Part shown: one piece after another, positions 1 through 9,587 of the stretch
How the letters are laid out: every line of letters begins with the position of its first letter
Position numbering within the stretch: position 1 is the first letter of the stretch
Assembly (NCBI GenBank): GCA_025266875.1
Contig: JALLLT010000054.1
Span: 1-64,000, forward strand
Direction of reading: 5' to 3'
Source of the DNA: Fennellomyces sp. T-0311
Lineage: Eukaryota > Mucoromycota > Mucoromycetes > Mucorales > Lichtheimiaceae
Length of the DNA: 64,000 nt
Position numbers and translations under genes: made by a program
Notes under the pieces: model-generated
Database searches by the model: none
The model's input: only the letters and a program-made list of their open reading frames with translations
What the model was told of the DNA's origin: nothing

Positions 1-559
1 ATGCAAGACCCAGCGACGTCTTGGCTTCTTGGAATGCCGTGTTTCTGCTTCGGATCGCGTCGTCGACTGATTCCAATGCCTTCACCGTGCGTCGCACACG
101 TAAAACAGGCGCCGGAACAAACGTCACCGAGTTCTTGCTCTTGGAGTACACGCCTACAAGGTAACTACGTGGGAACGGGTTAGCTTTATGTGTATCTACG
201 CAACACACGTCAACTCACTTGCTGAACGACTCGGGCGCATCGTCTCCAAAGTTGGCACCCGTAAACACGACCTTTTCGGTCTCGCCCTTGACAAGGCGCT
301 TTTCGTCATTGTCATCGAGGGCGGATCGGTACGATTGGAAAGGCGTGGTGGCAGGTGGTTGGGTTCCGGGAAATGCAGCTATTTTTTTTTTGTTGTCCAA
401 GATCAGTTGCTGCGATCCGATACGCGACGATTAGCAAGAAGACTTACCCAGGTACGGCGACTCGACCGACTCGGTAGTTTCCTTGACGGTGATCTTGACC
501 AGTGATTTCTTTGCTGGCTTGCTAGAGTCGGCCTTGTCGGAATGCTTTCTCTTTGGCAT
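1..559 (-). CDS. RPA49: RNA polymerase I subunit A49 (RPA49/PAF53), 5' part
   Basis: N-terminal half of the Pol I-specific subunit A49, which pairs with A34.5 and supports rRNA gene transcription in the nucleolus. The protein starts at MPKRKHSD with a basic N-terminus, then has the family hallmarks AFPGTQPP, a GETEKVVFTGANF segment and YLVGVYSKSKNSVTFVPAPV. Model: exons 559-448, 378-219 and 164-1; the gene runs off the left edge. The first acceptor is the TAG at 381-379. This gives a 69-nt intron and joins the two exons in frame, whereas the nearer CAG at 412-410 would break the frame across the A-run. It is divergent from the F-box-like gene, with about 180 bp between the starts. Family assignment is by recognised motifs; the C-terminal DNA-binding domain is outside the window. 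Confidence 0.86.
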
Positions 560-737
560 ATTTCGAGTGGAAGTGAAAAATATTTTTCTTTTTTGCTCGC
601 GGAGGCTCATACGTGCCCAAAGCCGAAGGGTTTAAGGTCCCGCTGGAGCTGGGGTCACGGGGGGATGATCGATTTCCTTTGAGTCATTTGGTTTCCTTTT
701 TCCTTTCTACTTTATTCCATCCCTTCGTTCACACACA
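560..737. promoter_or_regulatory. Divergent promoter between RPA49 and the F-box-like gene
   Basis: A short intergenic stretch that must serve both flanking starts. It holds a perfect 14-bp palindrome GAAAAATATTTTTC at 575-588, just upstream of the RPA49 ATG. This resembles the A/T-rich ribosomal-processing element known from yeast Pol I and ribosome-biogenesis promoters. Pyrimidine-rich sequence precedes the F-box-like ATG at 738. Regulatory function is inferred from position and motif only. Confidence 0.45.
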
Positions 738-1466
738 ATGCTCGACCGAGTGCCGCTGGAACTTGTGCTGTACATCATTTCCCTGGTGCCGTTGTCCAGC
801 TTCACGACGCTGTATCAGATATTCCCGCAGCCCATTGTGGACGAGGCGCTCCGGATTCAGCTCCAGAAGCAACCCCATCCGTATCTGAACCTTGTTTCGA
901 CGAATCTGTGTGAACTCTCAGCTCCCCGGCCCGATGCAAGCTGCTGGCTCAAGAACGAGTCGTGGCTGCCGCTTTATTTTGCAAAGATGGATATCCTCCA
1001 TCGTCAGGTATGGCTGCTGCCCGCCTTTGCATCCGAGCAGCACTACTTTCGGGTCGAGGATGCCTACGTCTCGCACGGAAAGCTTGTCTTGAGAACGCAC
1101 GGTGCTTCAACCCAAAAGGGAACCACCCTCGCGTCCTTGTGGGATGTGCGCAAACAGCTGCCCCCAACACGCGCAGGCACCTTTTCCGGTGCAAGCGAAT
1201 TCACCGCCCAAGCCCAATGCCGCGAAATGACCATCGAGGCCAACGATTGTCTCGTCGACGCTTGTCTGCTCTGTCCAAACAGCCGAGTGACATGTGCTTC
1301 CACGCCGCACTTTCCGCCGAGACCGCCCCTGCCAAAAACTTATGCGAGAAAGATTCCGGCAAGGGAACGGGACCCCGCTTATACCACAGCATCGTCGTGC
1401 GGCTACTTGCTCGTCGAACGGGTGGGCCTCAGCGTAAACGCCTTCCTTGACCTGTTCAGTCCATGA
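738..1466 (+). CDS. F-box-like hypothetical protein, 242 aa, single exon
   Basis: An intronless reading frame of 242 codons from an ATG in good context (ACACACAATG) to TGA. Residues 2-35 read like an F-box (LDRVPLELVLYIISLVPLSSFTTLYQIF), the adaptor helix pair that binds SKP1 in SCF ubiquitin ligases. The rest has no repeat or domain I recognise: no leucine-rich or WD repeats, with tryptophans at the centre (SCWLKNESWLPLYF) and a proline-rich patch (FPPRPPLPKTYAR) near residue 197. If the F-box is real, the substrate-binding part is novel or degenerate. It is head-to-head with RPA49. The frame is supported by its length in GC-richer sequence; antisense frames in the same span are shadows. Confidence 0.7.
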   Translation: MLDRVPLELVLYIISLVPLSSFTTLYQIFPQPIVDEALRIQLQKQPHPYLNLVSTNLCELSAPRPDASCWLKNESWLPLYFAKMDILHRQVWLLPAFASEQHYFRVEDAYVSHGKLVLRTHGASTQKGTTLASLWDVRKQLPPTRAGTFSGASEFTAQAQCREMTIEANDCLVDACLLCPNSRVTCASTPHFPPRPPLPKTYARKIPARERDPAYTTASSCGYLLVERVGLSVNAFLDLFSP

Positions 1467-2241
1467 TTGTGTATATTCCTTCCCTGTCGTCGTTGTAGAC
1501 CACCCCCACCCCACTGTAGTATAGTAGAACCCCCCGCCCCATATATACATATATACCGCTCACCGTCCCTGTCTCACCCCCCCCCCTTATGCATTACATT
1601 CATATTGTTCATATTACAATTTAGCACCCTGTGCGTTTCACAAGCTGCTTTTCATGAATATCGCTTGTTGGCAACACGTTGCTGTTGGCATGTCGATGTC
1701 TGCGCCACCAGTCAGCAATGTGTCAGGCTATTCCCACGACAACCACGGCCCGCGTGGCATCCGCTCGGCATGATTACTCTGTGTTGGCCGGGAGCAATAT
1801 TCCCATCCCCTGACAACTATAGCAAATGACGCCAGGGGAATCCCTTTGTTCTCACACAATGACATCGGAATCAGACAACTGCCCGATCAAGCCAACTCTT
1901 AAAATAACCACCTAGCCCATTCATCATTTGTGCGTGCATACACGGGTTGGCAGACGATAAGGTTGGCTAGGAACTACACCGGGGCTTGATCCGATCCCGC
2001 TTATGCACTGCGGTGATGTCGATCCTTACTTGATCCATCATGCAAAAAAGCGTCCTCCGCTTGACACAGTGCAAGTGCTCATCAAACCAAGGTCCTTTTC
2101 ATCATTGCCCGCTACATGAAACAAACCATCATGCCTTGCGCAGATGGGCCACTGTCGGGATGATACATTTAAGGAAGAGGCGAACTTAATCTATTCACGG
2201 TGCTTCTTTCTTCCCGCAAACCAGATCTTTGCAGGATTTCA
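1467..2241. other. Intergenic region
   Basis: About 775 bp between the F-box-like gene and the MutL homologue. It contains C-rich runs near 1575-1590 and a short TATATATACATATATAC stretch near 1540. I see no credible gene, RNA or repeat. Confidence 0.6.
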
Positions 2242-5200
2242 ATGAGTCGCGATCAGGCAATTCACGCGCTTGACCCGACCACAGTGCGGCAGATTCACTC
2301 TGGTCAGGTCATTGTCAGCATTGAATCCATTGTCAAAGAACTGATCGAGTAAGCGCTCTGACTCACGTGCTGGTCTGTCAACTTATAACCCTTGGCAGAA
2401 ACGCGTTGGACGCAGCAGCAACCAGTATCGAAGTGAGGATTGTCAACAATGGACTGACGCTTATACAGGTAGAACAGCCATGAGGCTTACCAGTGCAGGT
2501 ACCAACCATCCTCCAGGTCAAGGATGACGGATATGGGATTGACACATCCAGTCGTGCTTTGGTGGGACAACGCCATCATACCTCCAAAATTGCATCGATG
2601 GACGATCTGAACCGTATCCACACATTTGGCTTCCGTGGCGAGGCGATCAGCTCAATGTGTGCTGTATCTGCAAAGATCGAGCTTACCACCAAGACCGCGG
2701 ACGACAGACTTGCCATGCGGTACGAACTGGATCGATCAGGCACTCAGATAAGGTACATTCAGGGAGCCATACAGGACAAACTGAGCTTATATTCAATTGT
2801 GCGTTTTGTAGCGAAACCCCCACAGGATTGATCGCTCGCTCAGGCACAATCATCTCTGTGTCCGAGCCATTCACATACTTGCCCGTTCGCCGCCAAGTGA
2901 TCGAAAAGTCATTCAGCTTCAAACGACTGCAGGAGCTGCTTACAAAGTACGCCCTCACCCATCCGTACGTGCGACTCTCGATCGTAAGCGCTTCAACGGA
3001 CTCGCGCAGAAAGGAAATCAAATGGGTAAAGCCCGCGGCATCCGACATTATCCATGCCATTGCGTTCGCGTACAATAGACAGCTGGCCAGTATGGTCGAG
3101 TATCATCGCACCGCGGATGAAGCCGGCCGGCTCATCATCGAATGCGTTTTGCCAAAGCCAAAGTCAGGTCCGTGCGAGCTTCTTTTTTTTTGAAACCGTG
3201 ATGCATGTCAAGGACACTTACTGATGGTATTCAACAGATCCGGCAGTCGTGTACCGTGGGGAACATGTACACGTAAATGTCAATCAGCGCCCCGTGAGTT
3301 ATCCACGGTGCGAGCTGAAGGAGGCTGTAGCCTTGGTGCGGAAAAAGTACAATCCGGATGGTGAGTGGGTATAGCCTTTCATTCGACCCAATTGCTTACG
3401 TAGGTATCTTCCAATCACCCAAGAATCATCTAGAAAGACGCCGTTCATGTATATAAATATCCAACTCGATGGCGATCAGTTTGACGGTGGGTGCCACCCA
3501 TCCACGTACATATGAAAACAATCAGGCTGACATATACCTACATAGTCAACGTGGAGCCAAACAAGTCGGCAGTACTGTTTCATCACAAACAGCAAGTGCT
3601 TGATTTATTCGAAGCATTAGTCTGCCAGGTTTATATCTCCCCACCGGATGGGCTCATTGGTAACCAACTTTCGGATGCACCTCCATCTCCACCGGAACCG
3701 CATATGGAAAGTGACACAGGAATGACATCACCCGTTGCCGACATGGACGCTTCGATCCAACTGCCACCTCATGCATCAGGCAACCCTTCTCCCGTTGCTT
3801 CCCATGGCGAGCTTGCTGCTTCTCCGTTGCCAGGTCGACAAAACAACGAGGACGAAGAGCAAGGACCAGGTCCATCACTGCAAAATGATCAAGATGAAAA
3901 CCTTGGTGCGTGGAAGTTTTCTATGGGGAGCCAGGATACATCCACAAGCAGTGAGGAGGAAGATCAATTGATCCCCTCTGATCACGATGAGGATTTGCAT
4001 GTAACTCAAGAAAATTCAGGACCGCGCGTGCCCACCTTGTCGGAATGGCTGCAACGACCGAACCAGAAACCTGTCCCAGAGGCTTTGTCAGCCCAGCCAG
4101 TTCGTAAAGAGCAGACTCTACAGTCAGTGGGCAAGAAGCAGTCTCAGCAACCAGTTCAAGCACCTCAATACCGTAGAGCCACCTCATCAACAACCCGTAC
4201 TTCGCGCAACAATACGGTTCGACAACCAAGTCGCGGTCAAGATCGTACTGCTGTGTCTACTCCACAAACGACCAGCGATCACGGCGTCCAACAGACAACC
4301 AGTGAAGAGTTCCAGTGGCAAATCGAAAATGACCAACCATTACTGTCTCCACGACGATCTACACCTGTACCACTTCAGGAGAGAGATCGAAACATACCAC
4401 AGTCATCTCCCCCACAACAGAAATCAACAAATCTGTACGACGTATTCCGGATGCAAAAATCAACATCGACGCCAGTCAGTACTGGCAAGGGCAAAGGACG
4501 AGCACAACCTGTCGTAGCGCCCACCAAGAGCCTTCCAACGAAGCGAAAGCATGACAAGCTTCTTGTCGATACACCGAAGAACCAATCAGCTACCCTCATT
4601 CGCAACTTTGAAATGCCTGTCAAGTCCTGTCCATCGTCTATACTCACCAACTATCCCGCTCAACGCAAACGCCATGGTCGATTCTATCGCGTACGAATGG
4701 ATCGGTACCCTTGCGCAGAAGGTTCGGAGGACCAAGTACGATGCTTCCCACTTTGGAACGATGGCAACAAGGTATTAGATGTATATGTCAAGACACGCAA
4801 GCAGGGATGCAATGTCAATATGGAAGAAGTGGGAGTGATGGTCAGGCATCGGTAAGTTTGGGCATAAAATTCCAACGCATACTACCATTGATGCGCCTTG
4901 ATAACAGCATGAAATACGCGTGCTCATTATCCTGGTACTTGGAGCATCACGCGCTGACACCCGACAAGGAACTGAAGAACCCGATAAAGATTGAGATCAG
5001 GTAAGAAAATAGAGTAGTGCCGTGGTATTCGCTAGAGGACTAACCTGCCCTTGGTTGCAGCAAAGAGGATCCCTATTTCAGAGTGATTGCTTCCCTCAAG
5101 AAGAACGAAACAGCTCAGATCGATTACGATGGCAATGAGCGGCTATTCAAGGTGGTGAATGACCGGCGTATTGTATCCAATGGTTTCCAGTGCCGATGGC

Positions 5201-5535
5201 GCATGATGGATCGTGTTACTATGCTTCTGCAAATCACCGCCATCCACACCCTCGGCGTCGACTACGGTGTAGCTGATTTCCGAGAGCTTCTATCCATCCT
5301 CCATGAATACCCATGGATTGATAACCTGAGCCATTGTCGACCACGGAAGGTCGAGGATTACTATCGCGATCTGTTGTCACTCGATACATCCTCGACACCC
5401 AAAGACCATGCTTTCTCCGATGACGTATTGCAATGGGAAAGTTACGTTACGGAGAGCGAAACATATCAAGTGGGTGTCAGCGACTTGCTCGAGGACAATC
5501 CCATCGTATGCTGTGCACTTTTCCGCGTAGAATGA
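2242..5535 (+). CDS. PMS1: DNA mismatch repair MutL homologue, PMS1/MLH2 type
   Basis: A GHKL-ATPase mismatch-repair protein of the MutL family, predicted nuclear, partnering MLH1. Nine exons close in phase: 2242-2348, 2399-2468, 2517-2752, 2812-3167, 3238-3360, 3424-3486, 3546-4851, 4908-5000, 5061-5535, giving 942 aa, close to human PMS1 (932 aa). The N-terminus has the ATPase motifs KELIENALDAAATS, DDGYGI, HHTSK and GFRGEAISSM. The S5-like domain has the NVNQRPV segment. A long acidic, Q/S/T-rich linker (about residues 360-720) follows. The C-terminal dimerisation region lacks the DQHAxxE metal-binding endonuclease motif of yeast Pms1/human PMS2. That absence, with HHTSK and the wording of the ATPase domain, points to the human-PMS1/yeast-Mlh2 branch rather than the endonuclease subunit. 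Orthology is from recall, not search. Confidence 0.87.
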
Positions 5536-6209
5536 TCAACGAATAAAAAACACAAAAGCCATGATCTACAAAAAGCAAAAAGATACAGGCTTTCACTCCT
5601 TTTACATGACCATTCCATCATGTTGAAATACAAGTATCGTTTTGATGCCGAACAATTATATACATGACCAGGGACGGATCTGTCATTAGATTTGATAGCT
5701 TTATTTACTTTCAGGTCAATGTAAAGGCGGGTGTCGTCTCGCTTTCCTGTTATAGATATACCGAGAAACCAAAGTCATTTTCGCTACAAAAGAAAACGCG
5801 GAGGGATATCGGGATTAAAGAACCAGTTCAGAGTATCGAAAGTAGTTCGAGCTAACAACTACGCACTACTATCAGAAGAATATTTCCGCTTGTGGGAATA
5901 CGAATATTCAGTGATTCTTATAACAGTGTGCTTTTATTTCCGCGGAAGTGAGACACATAGAAAGCCACTACATGGACAAAACTGTGAGGCAGCACATCAA
6001 CAGTGCAATGGTGGAAAGTACGCCGTTATAGAAATGAACATGTAATAATAAACCCTGGAGAAGCGTCATGACTTTTATTGAACGAGGAACAAAAGTAAAC
6101 AACATAAGCATCAACAATTGACTTGGTGCTCCGTCTCTGGATAAAGAACAATATGCTTTAATATTTTAGCGGTGTAGCAGCAGATGATTTCTTTTGCTTT
6201 ACTAGATGG
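5536..6209. other. Intergenic region
   Basis: Between two convergent 3' ends. It is AT-rich with A-rich stretches downstream of the MutL stop (AATAAAAAA at about 5541). No gene supported. Confidence 0.5.
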
Positions 6210-6467
6210 CTATCGAAAAGGGGATGCCGCATGACTATCATCACAAGCATTGACCGAACAACCAGTACCACACTTGGATATACCCGAGTAGCTTCTGCAA
6301 TACGTCTTGGTCTTGTGCTCGTTCCGACACCTCTTATATCGTGCAACAGCTTGGAAGTAGCAGTGGCAGTCGCACCTGATGGATCCTCCGGCAGCTTCAG
6401 CTTCTGGTGTAAGTGCAAGTAAAACGGCCAATAGGGATATCACCAAAAGGAACAGATTGAGCTTCAT
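6210..6467 (-). CDS. Small cysteine-rich secreted protein
   Basis: An 85-aa protein with a textbook signal peptide (MKLNLFLLVISLLAVLLALTP, then EAEAA with small residues suited to signal peptidase). The mature part of about 59 aa carries eight cysteines: a C-x-C-x-C cluster at its start and five more, including CGTGC. It also holds many basic residues (YKRCRNEHKTKTYCR). An even cysteine number suggests disulfide bonding outside the cell. The frame is intronless. A TATA-like TATATAAGG lies on the minus strand about 40 bp before the ATG, which supports a real start. The family is not recognised. An extracellular effector, antimicrobial or cell-wall role is possible; none is proven. Confidence 0.72.
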   Translation of the reverse strand: MKLNLFLLVISLLAVLLALTPEAEAAGGSIRCDCHCYFQAVARYKRCRNEHKTKTYCRSYSGISKCGTGCSVNACDDSHAASPFR

Positions 6468-6481
6468 GATTTCTGTACCGA

Positions 6482-6511
6482 GTTTATAAGGTGCTTTCGG
6501 CGCCCTTATAT
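6482..6511 (-). promoter_or_regulatory. TATA-like elements of the secreted cysteine-rich gene
   Basis: Read on the minus strand, TATATAAGG (6511-6503) and CTTATAAAC (6490-6482) precede the ATG at 6467. The first would place transcription start about 10 nt before the ATG. This compact layout is common for strongly expressed fungal secreted proteins. Motif evidence only. Confidence 0.4.
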
Positions 6512-6899
6512 ATCTGTTTCAGAGAGTGTTGTACAAATTTAAATAAAAGCCTCCGTCTGGCTCCTGATCATCTAGGCCTGCGTCGTTGTATACAAACGGC
6601 TCCCAGTACGCTCAAAATTACTTTAGAAAGTAACAAGAGATCTATACATGGAATAGAAGAATTACAGAAATGGATTCTGGATAGGCTTCGCCACAAATTT
6701 TTCAGTATACGTAGTACACCGGCGTCGTAATATATTAATGCCTTATAAGTTTATACATACGTACTCAATTGACATGCGCTACGGGGTAGCACATCTGTAA
6801 TTTATATGCGTTGAATTAAACGACATTTGCAAGCAGTAATAGATCAAAGGCACTGTACCGGTACCATACAATTCCATGTATCAAATCACCCAAGGAAAC
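6512..6899. other. Intergenic region
   Basis: AT-rich sequence without a supportable gene, between the secreted-protein promoter and the recombinase relic. Confidence 0.4.
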
Positions 6900-6909
6900 G
6901 AGTGGGTGC

Positions 6910-7325
6910 CGACGAATAATCAAGACTTTGATTATCCACCCTCTGTCTGAATCTTCGCCCGACCTCTGTCCTGTGCAAGCCTTTCAAGCTTTACGCGACC
7001 ATCCGGATGCCACGGTACGACCACGTGAGGCTTTGTTTGTGAATAGTCTACGCGTTGCTTCTGCTTTGCAGGTGGCCATGATCTCAGCTTGGCTTTGTCG
7101 TTTGCTACAACGTTCTGTGCTTGCTGCTACCTCGACGGATACGCCGCTTCCTTCTCTTCCGTCGGTGGCCTCGGATTTGGCTTTGGCGCGTGGGGCATCT
7201 TTGGAGGCGGGGCTTACGATGGCCTACTGGTCGCCCAAACGGTGTTCGACAACATTATCGGCGTCCAAGACAGCTCACTGACGACGGCATTTCAAGCTGG
7301 GTGTTACGACTTCCCGAAGGACTGA
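6910..7325 (+). pseudogene. Tyrosine recombinase relic (Crypton/DIRS-like), C-terminal part
   Basis: A decayed fragment resembling the C-terminal half of the tyrosine recombinases that abound as mobile-element remnants in Mucoromycota. The frame begins TLIIHPLSESSPDLCPVQAF, continues through LRDHPDATVRPREALFVNS and SLPSVASDLALARGASLEA, and then switches frame to give YWSP..NGV..HYRR, the place where the nucleophilic tyrosine is expected. At least one frameshift lies near 7225-7260 and there is no N-terminal half, start codon or terminal repeat. The element is not active. Assignment comes from recalled family wording (LCPVRCF.ALRDHP / NHYRR) and should be confirmed by profile search. Confidence 0.55.
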
Positions 7326-7540
7326 CAGACTAGATTTTATTTATTTATTGGTTATTTCCTTTTCCTTTGCTCGTCAGCTGCTTCTTGCGATATTCAGCAG
7401 TCGATAGGTTCCTGTTCGGTTAGTCCTACGGATTGACCAAACAATTGCTTGCCCTGGGTATTAAAAACAATTGGTTCGAAAACCTGGCGCACTTCTTATT
7501 TTATGATATATTTTATTGGATATTTATACAAGTAAGGGAA

Positions 7541-9587
7541 TCACTGATGGTCTGGTTCTTCAACGTCAACTTCTTCGATATATCGCTTCCTTGATGGTCG
7601 CGGGGTAATGATGAGCCTGGGTAAGTGTACCGGCACTTCGTCATAAGTATTCGGCATCACCATGATACCTCGCAGGCTGTTCATCGAGCTGACATTGTTT
7701 TTCTCTACTTTTTGGATCGAGTCCGACAAAAAGTTCTACCCATACCATGAAGGCGGTTAGCTAACAGAAACTGCATATACTTTGCAAAAACTCAAATTAC
7801 CTTCCATTTGAAGAGAAAATCCAATGTTTGTTTGAATTCTTTAAGCTCGGATGGTTGCTTCGGTACCATGAGTGGGGATACAGGTTGTGCGACAAACACG
7901 CCCTCTTTAAACGTCAACACGTATGCATATCCGACAGTACCTATCGTCGTTCCGTTTCTTATGTTAAATAATTGCTGTGCAGCGAATACAGCGTAATTCC
8001 AACTCACCGAGCCAGTCCATTGCCATTAAGTAAGGTGAGGATCCTTTCATGATCAAACTGGACAATATGGCTGCATTCGTTCGTAAATTCTTTGCCTGTT
8101 GCTTCAGTTTGATCGCCTCACTCAATTCATCTCGCTTCCATTCGCGCGAAGCGAATTCCACTCGATTGTTGCTCAGTATAGCAATCGTAAGAAGGTCAAC
8201 CTTGCTACCCGATTTCGATAATTGGGAAGCTGATGACACCGAATTCGAAATCGATTGCAACATCAAGACGGTGTCTTTGGCGCATTGTGACACGCATTCG
8301 CCACTGCCAAAATGGTAAACCATGTCAGTAAGCGGCATTAAAAACGACTCGCTGGGATTAAGGCAATCTTCCGTTGCCGAATACTTACTCTTGCGAGATA
8401 ACTTTCGTTCCTCGAAACAAAGAGTCCAGGATTGTGGCGAATCGACGATATACGGTATTTTCGCTTGTTACGAAATCCGATCGCCAGTCGGCAAATTGCT
8501 CGATCCTACGGAAATCGCAATGATATTTAGCTAATTGCGTATACATCTTTTGCCCGTAACATACACGATTCTTAAAACGTCTACCATCTTGTATCGGTCA
8601 GAGTCACGCTTCTTTACAAGTTCAGCTTGAAGTTTCAAGACTTGCTCAAACATAGTATCAACATTGGGACTAAAGTTTGTTATGGCAAATGAGGTCCTTT
8701 CCCATTCTTTTCTTTCCTTACCTTTCGGCTATCACATCGAATCCTGTAAGGTTATCTGATGATAACCCTTCAAGAGATACCATACCGCCTTTCAATGCCT
8801 CTATTTCAACGTCGTTCATAATGCTTGCAAGAAATTCTGATGCTTCTGGCGAAATAAAATTGCAGATGCTGGACAAACATAACCTATGTGTTGTAAACTT
8901 TTTTAATTTCACTCTTATCGAAAGGAGATTCTTACTTCGTTATCATGTCCGTGAAATTCTTCCAACCGCTTTCATTCATTGCTGGCACCAACAGAGATCA
9001 ACTTTTCTCTACCCGACGACTTTTTGTTGGAAACCTCAAGAAAAAACTGCTTGTCCGCGTCATCAAGCTTCACACCATCGGACTATGAAGCACAATTAAT
9101 ATATGCGAACGTAAATGCGAACGCGATATTGGTTAGATAGCCAAAACTTTTCAAGCTTACATATTTTCGGAACAAGTTAATTGTCTTATCGACGTCGTTT
9201 TTTTCATTGTCTGGCTCATCTGCATTTGTGTTTTCGCTGTCGGAAGAAGCGTCGTTCCTTTCCGCTTCAACGGTACGCTACGAACTTATGCGTTATAAAC
9301 GGTGAGGAAACGCAAGCAGCAAAACGCTCCCAATTACCAATTCTTGCAGAGTGGAATATAATGTTTCGAATGTACTTTTCTTGTACAGTGATGGCCTTAG
9401 ACATAATTAGCAAACTGGCTGACAGCGTGCACTATCGTGTACTCACTTTAGCGAAAAATTGGGTCATATGGTTCGACAGGCCAAAGGATAGCGCGATCTC
9501 CATAAGTAGAAGAGTTGCTTTGGCGAATTTACATTGGTTTCCACTGAGAAAGGCGGGATCGAGGTTTGGTGTTTCTCGTGAAGCCAT
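7541..9587 (-). pseudogene. Uncharacterised ten-exon gene with possible PD-(D/E)XK nuclease signature; frameshifted by a 4-bp duplication
   Basis: Ten exons close in phase except for one lesion: 9587-9447, 9379-9338, 9277-9161, 9082-8936, 8868-8722, 8669-8565, 8505-8389, 8303-8008, 7940-7801, 7735-7541 (about 480 aa without the lesion). It resembles an uncharacterised, often multicopy protein family I recall from Mucoromycota. Exon 8 holds GSKVDLL, then 15 residues after the Asp (codon 8197-8195) comes REWK (E-W-K codons 8143-8135), then LKQQAKNLRTNAAIL and MDWLG. D-x(n)-E-x-K followed by a Q/K/N/R helix matches the PD-(D/E)XK nuclease core; this is inference. An acidic stretch follows residue 65, and a basic PRPSRKR lies near the C-terminus. 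A tandem ATGA duplication (plus strand 8972-8979) shifts exon 4 out of frame, so this copy is probably broken, unless it is an assembly error. An upstream ATG at 9718 has good context but does not join in frame. Confidence 0.6.

Noticed and set aside
410..447. 38-nt first intron in RPA49 ending at CAG 412-410
   Set aside because: Breaks the frame; the TAG at 381-379 gives a 69-nt intron that restores the conserved AFPGTQPP sequence.
1107..1550. 147-codon minus-strand frame over the F-box-like gene
   Set aside because: Antisense shadow of a longer, better-supported plus-strand frame; low-complexity start and no domain.
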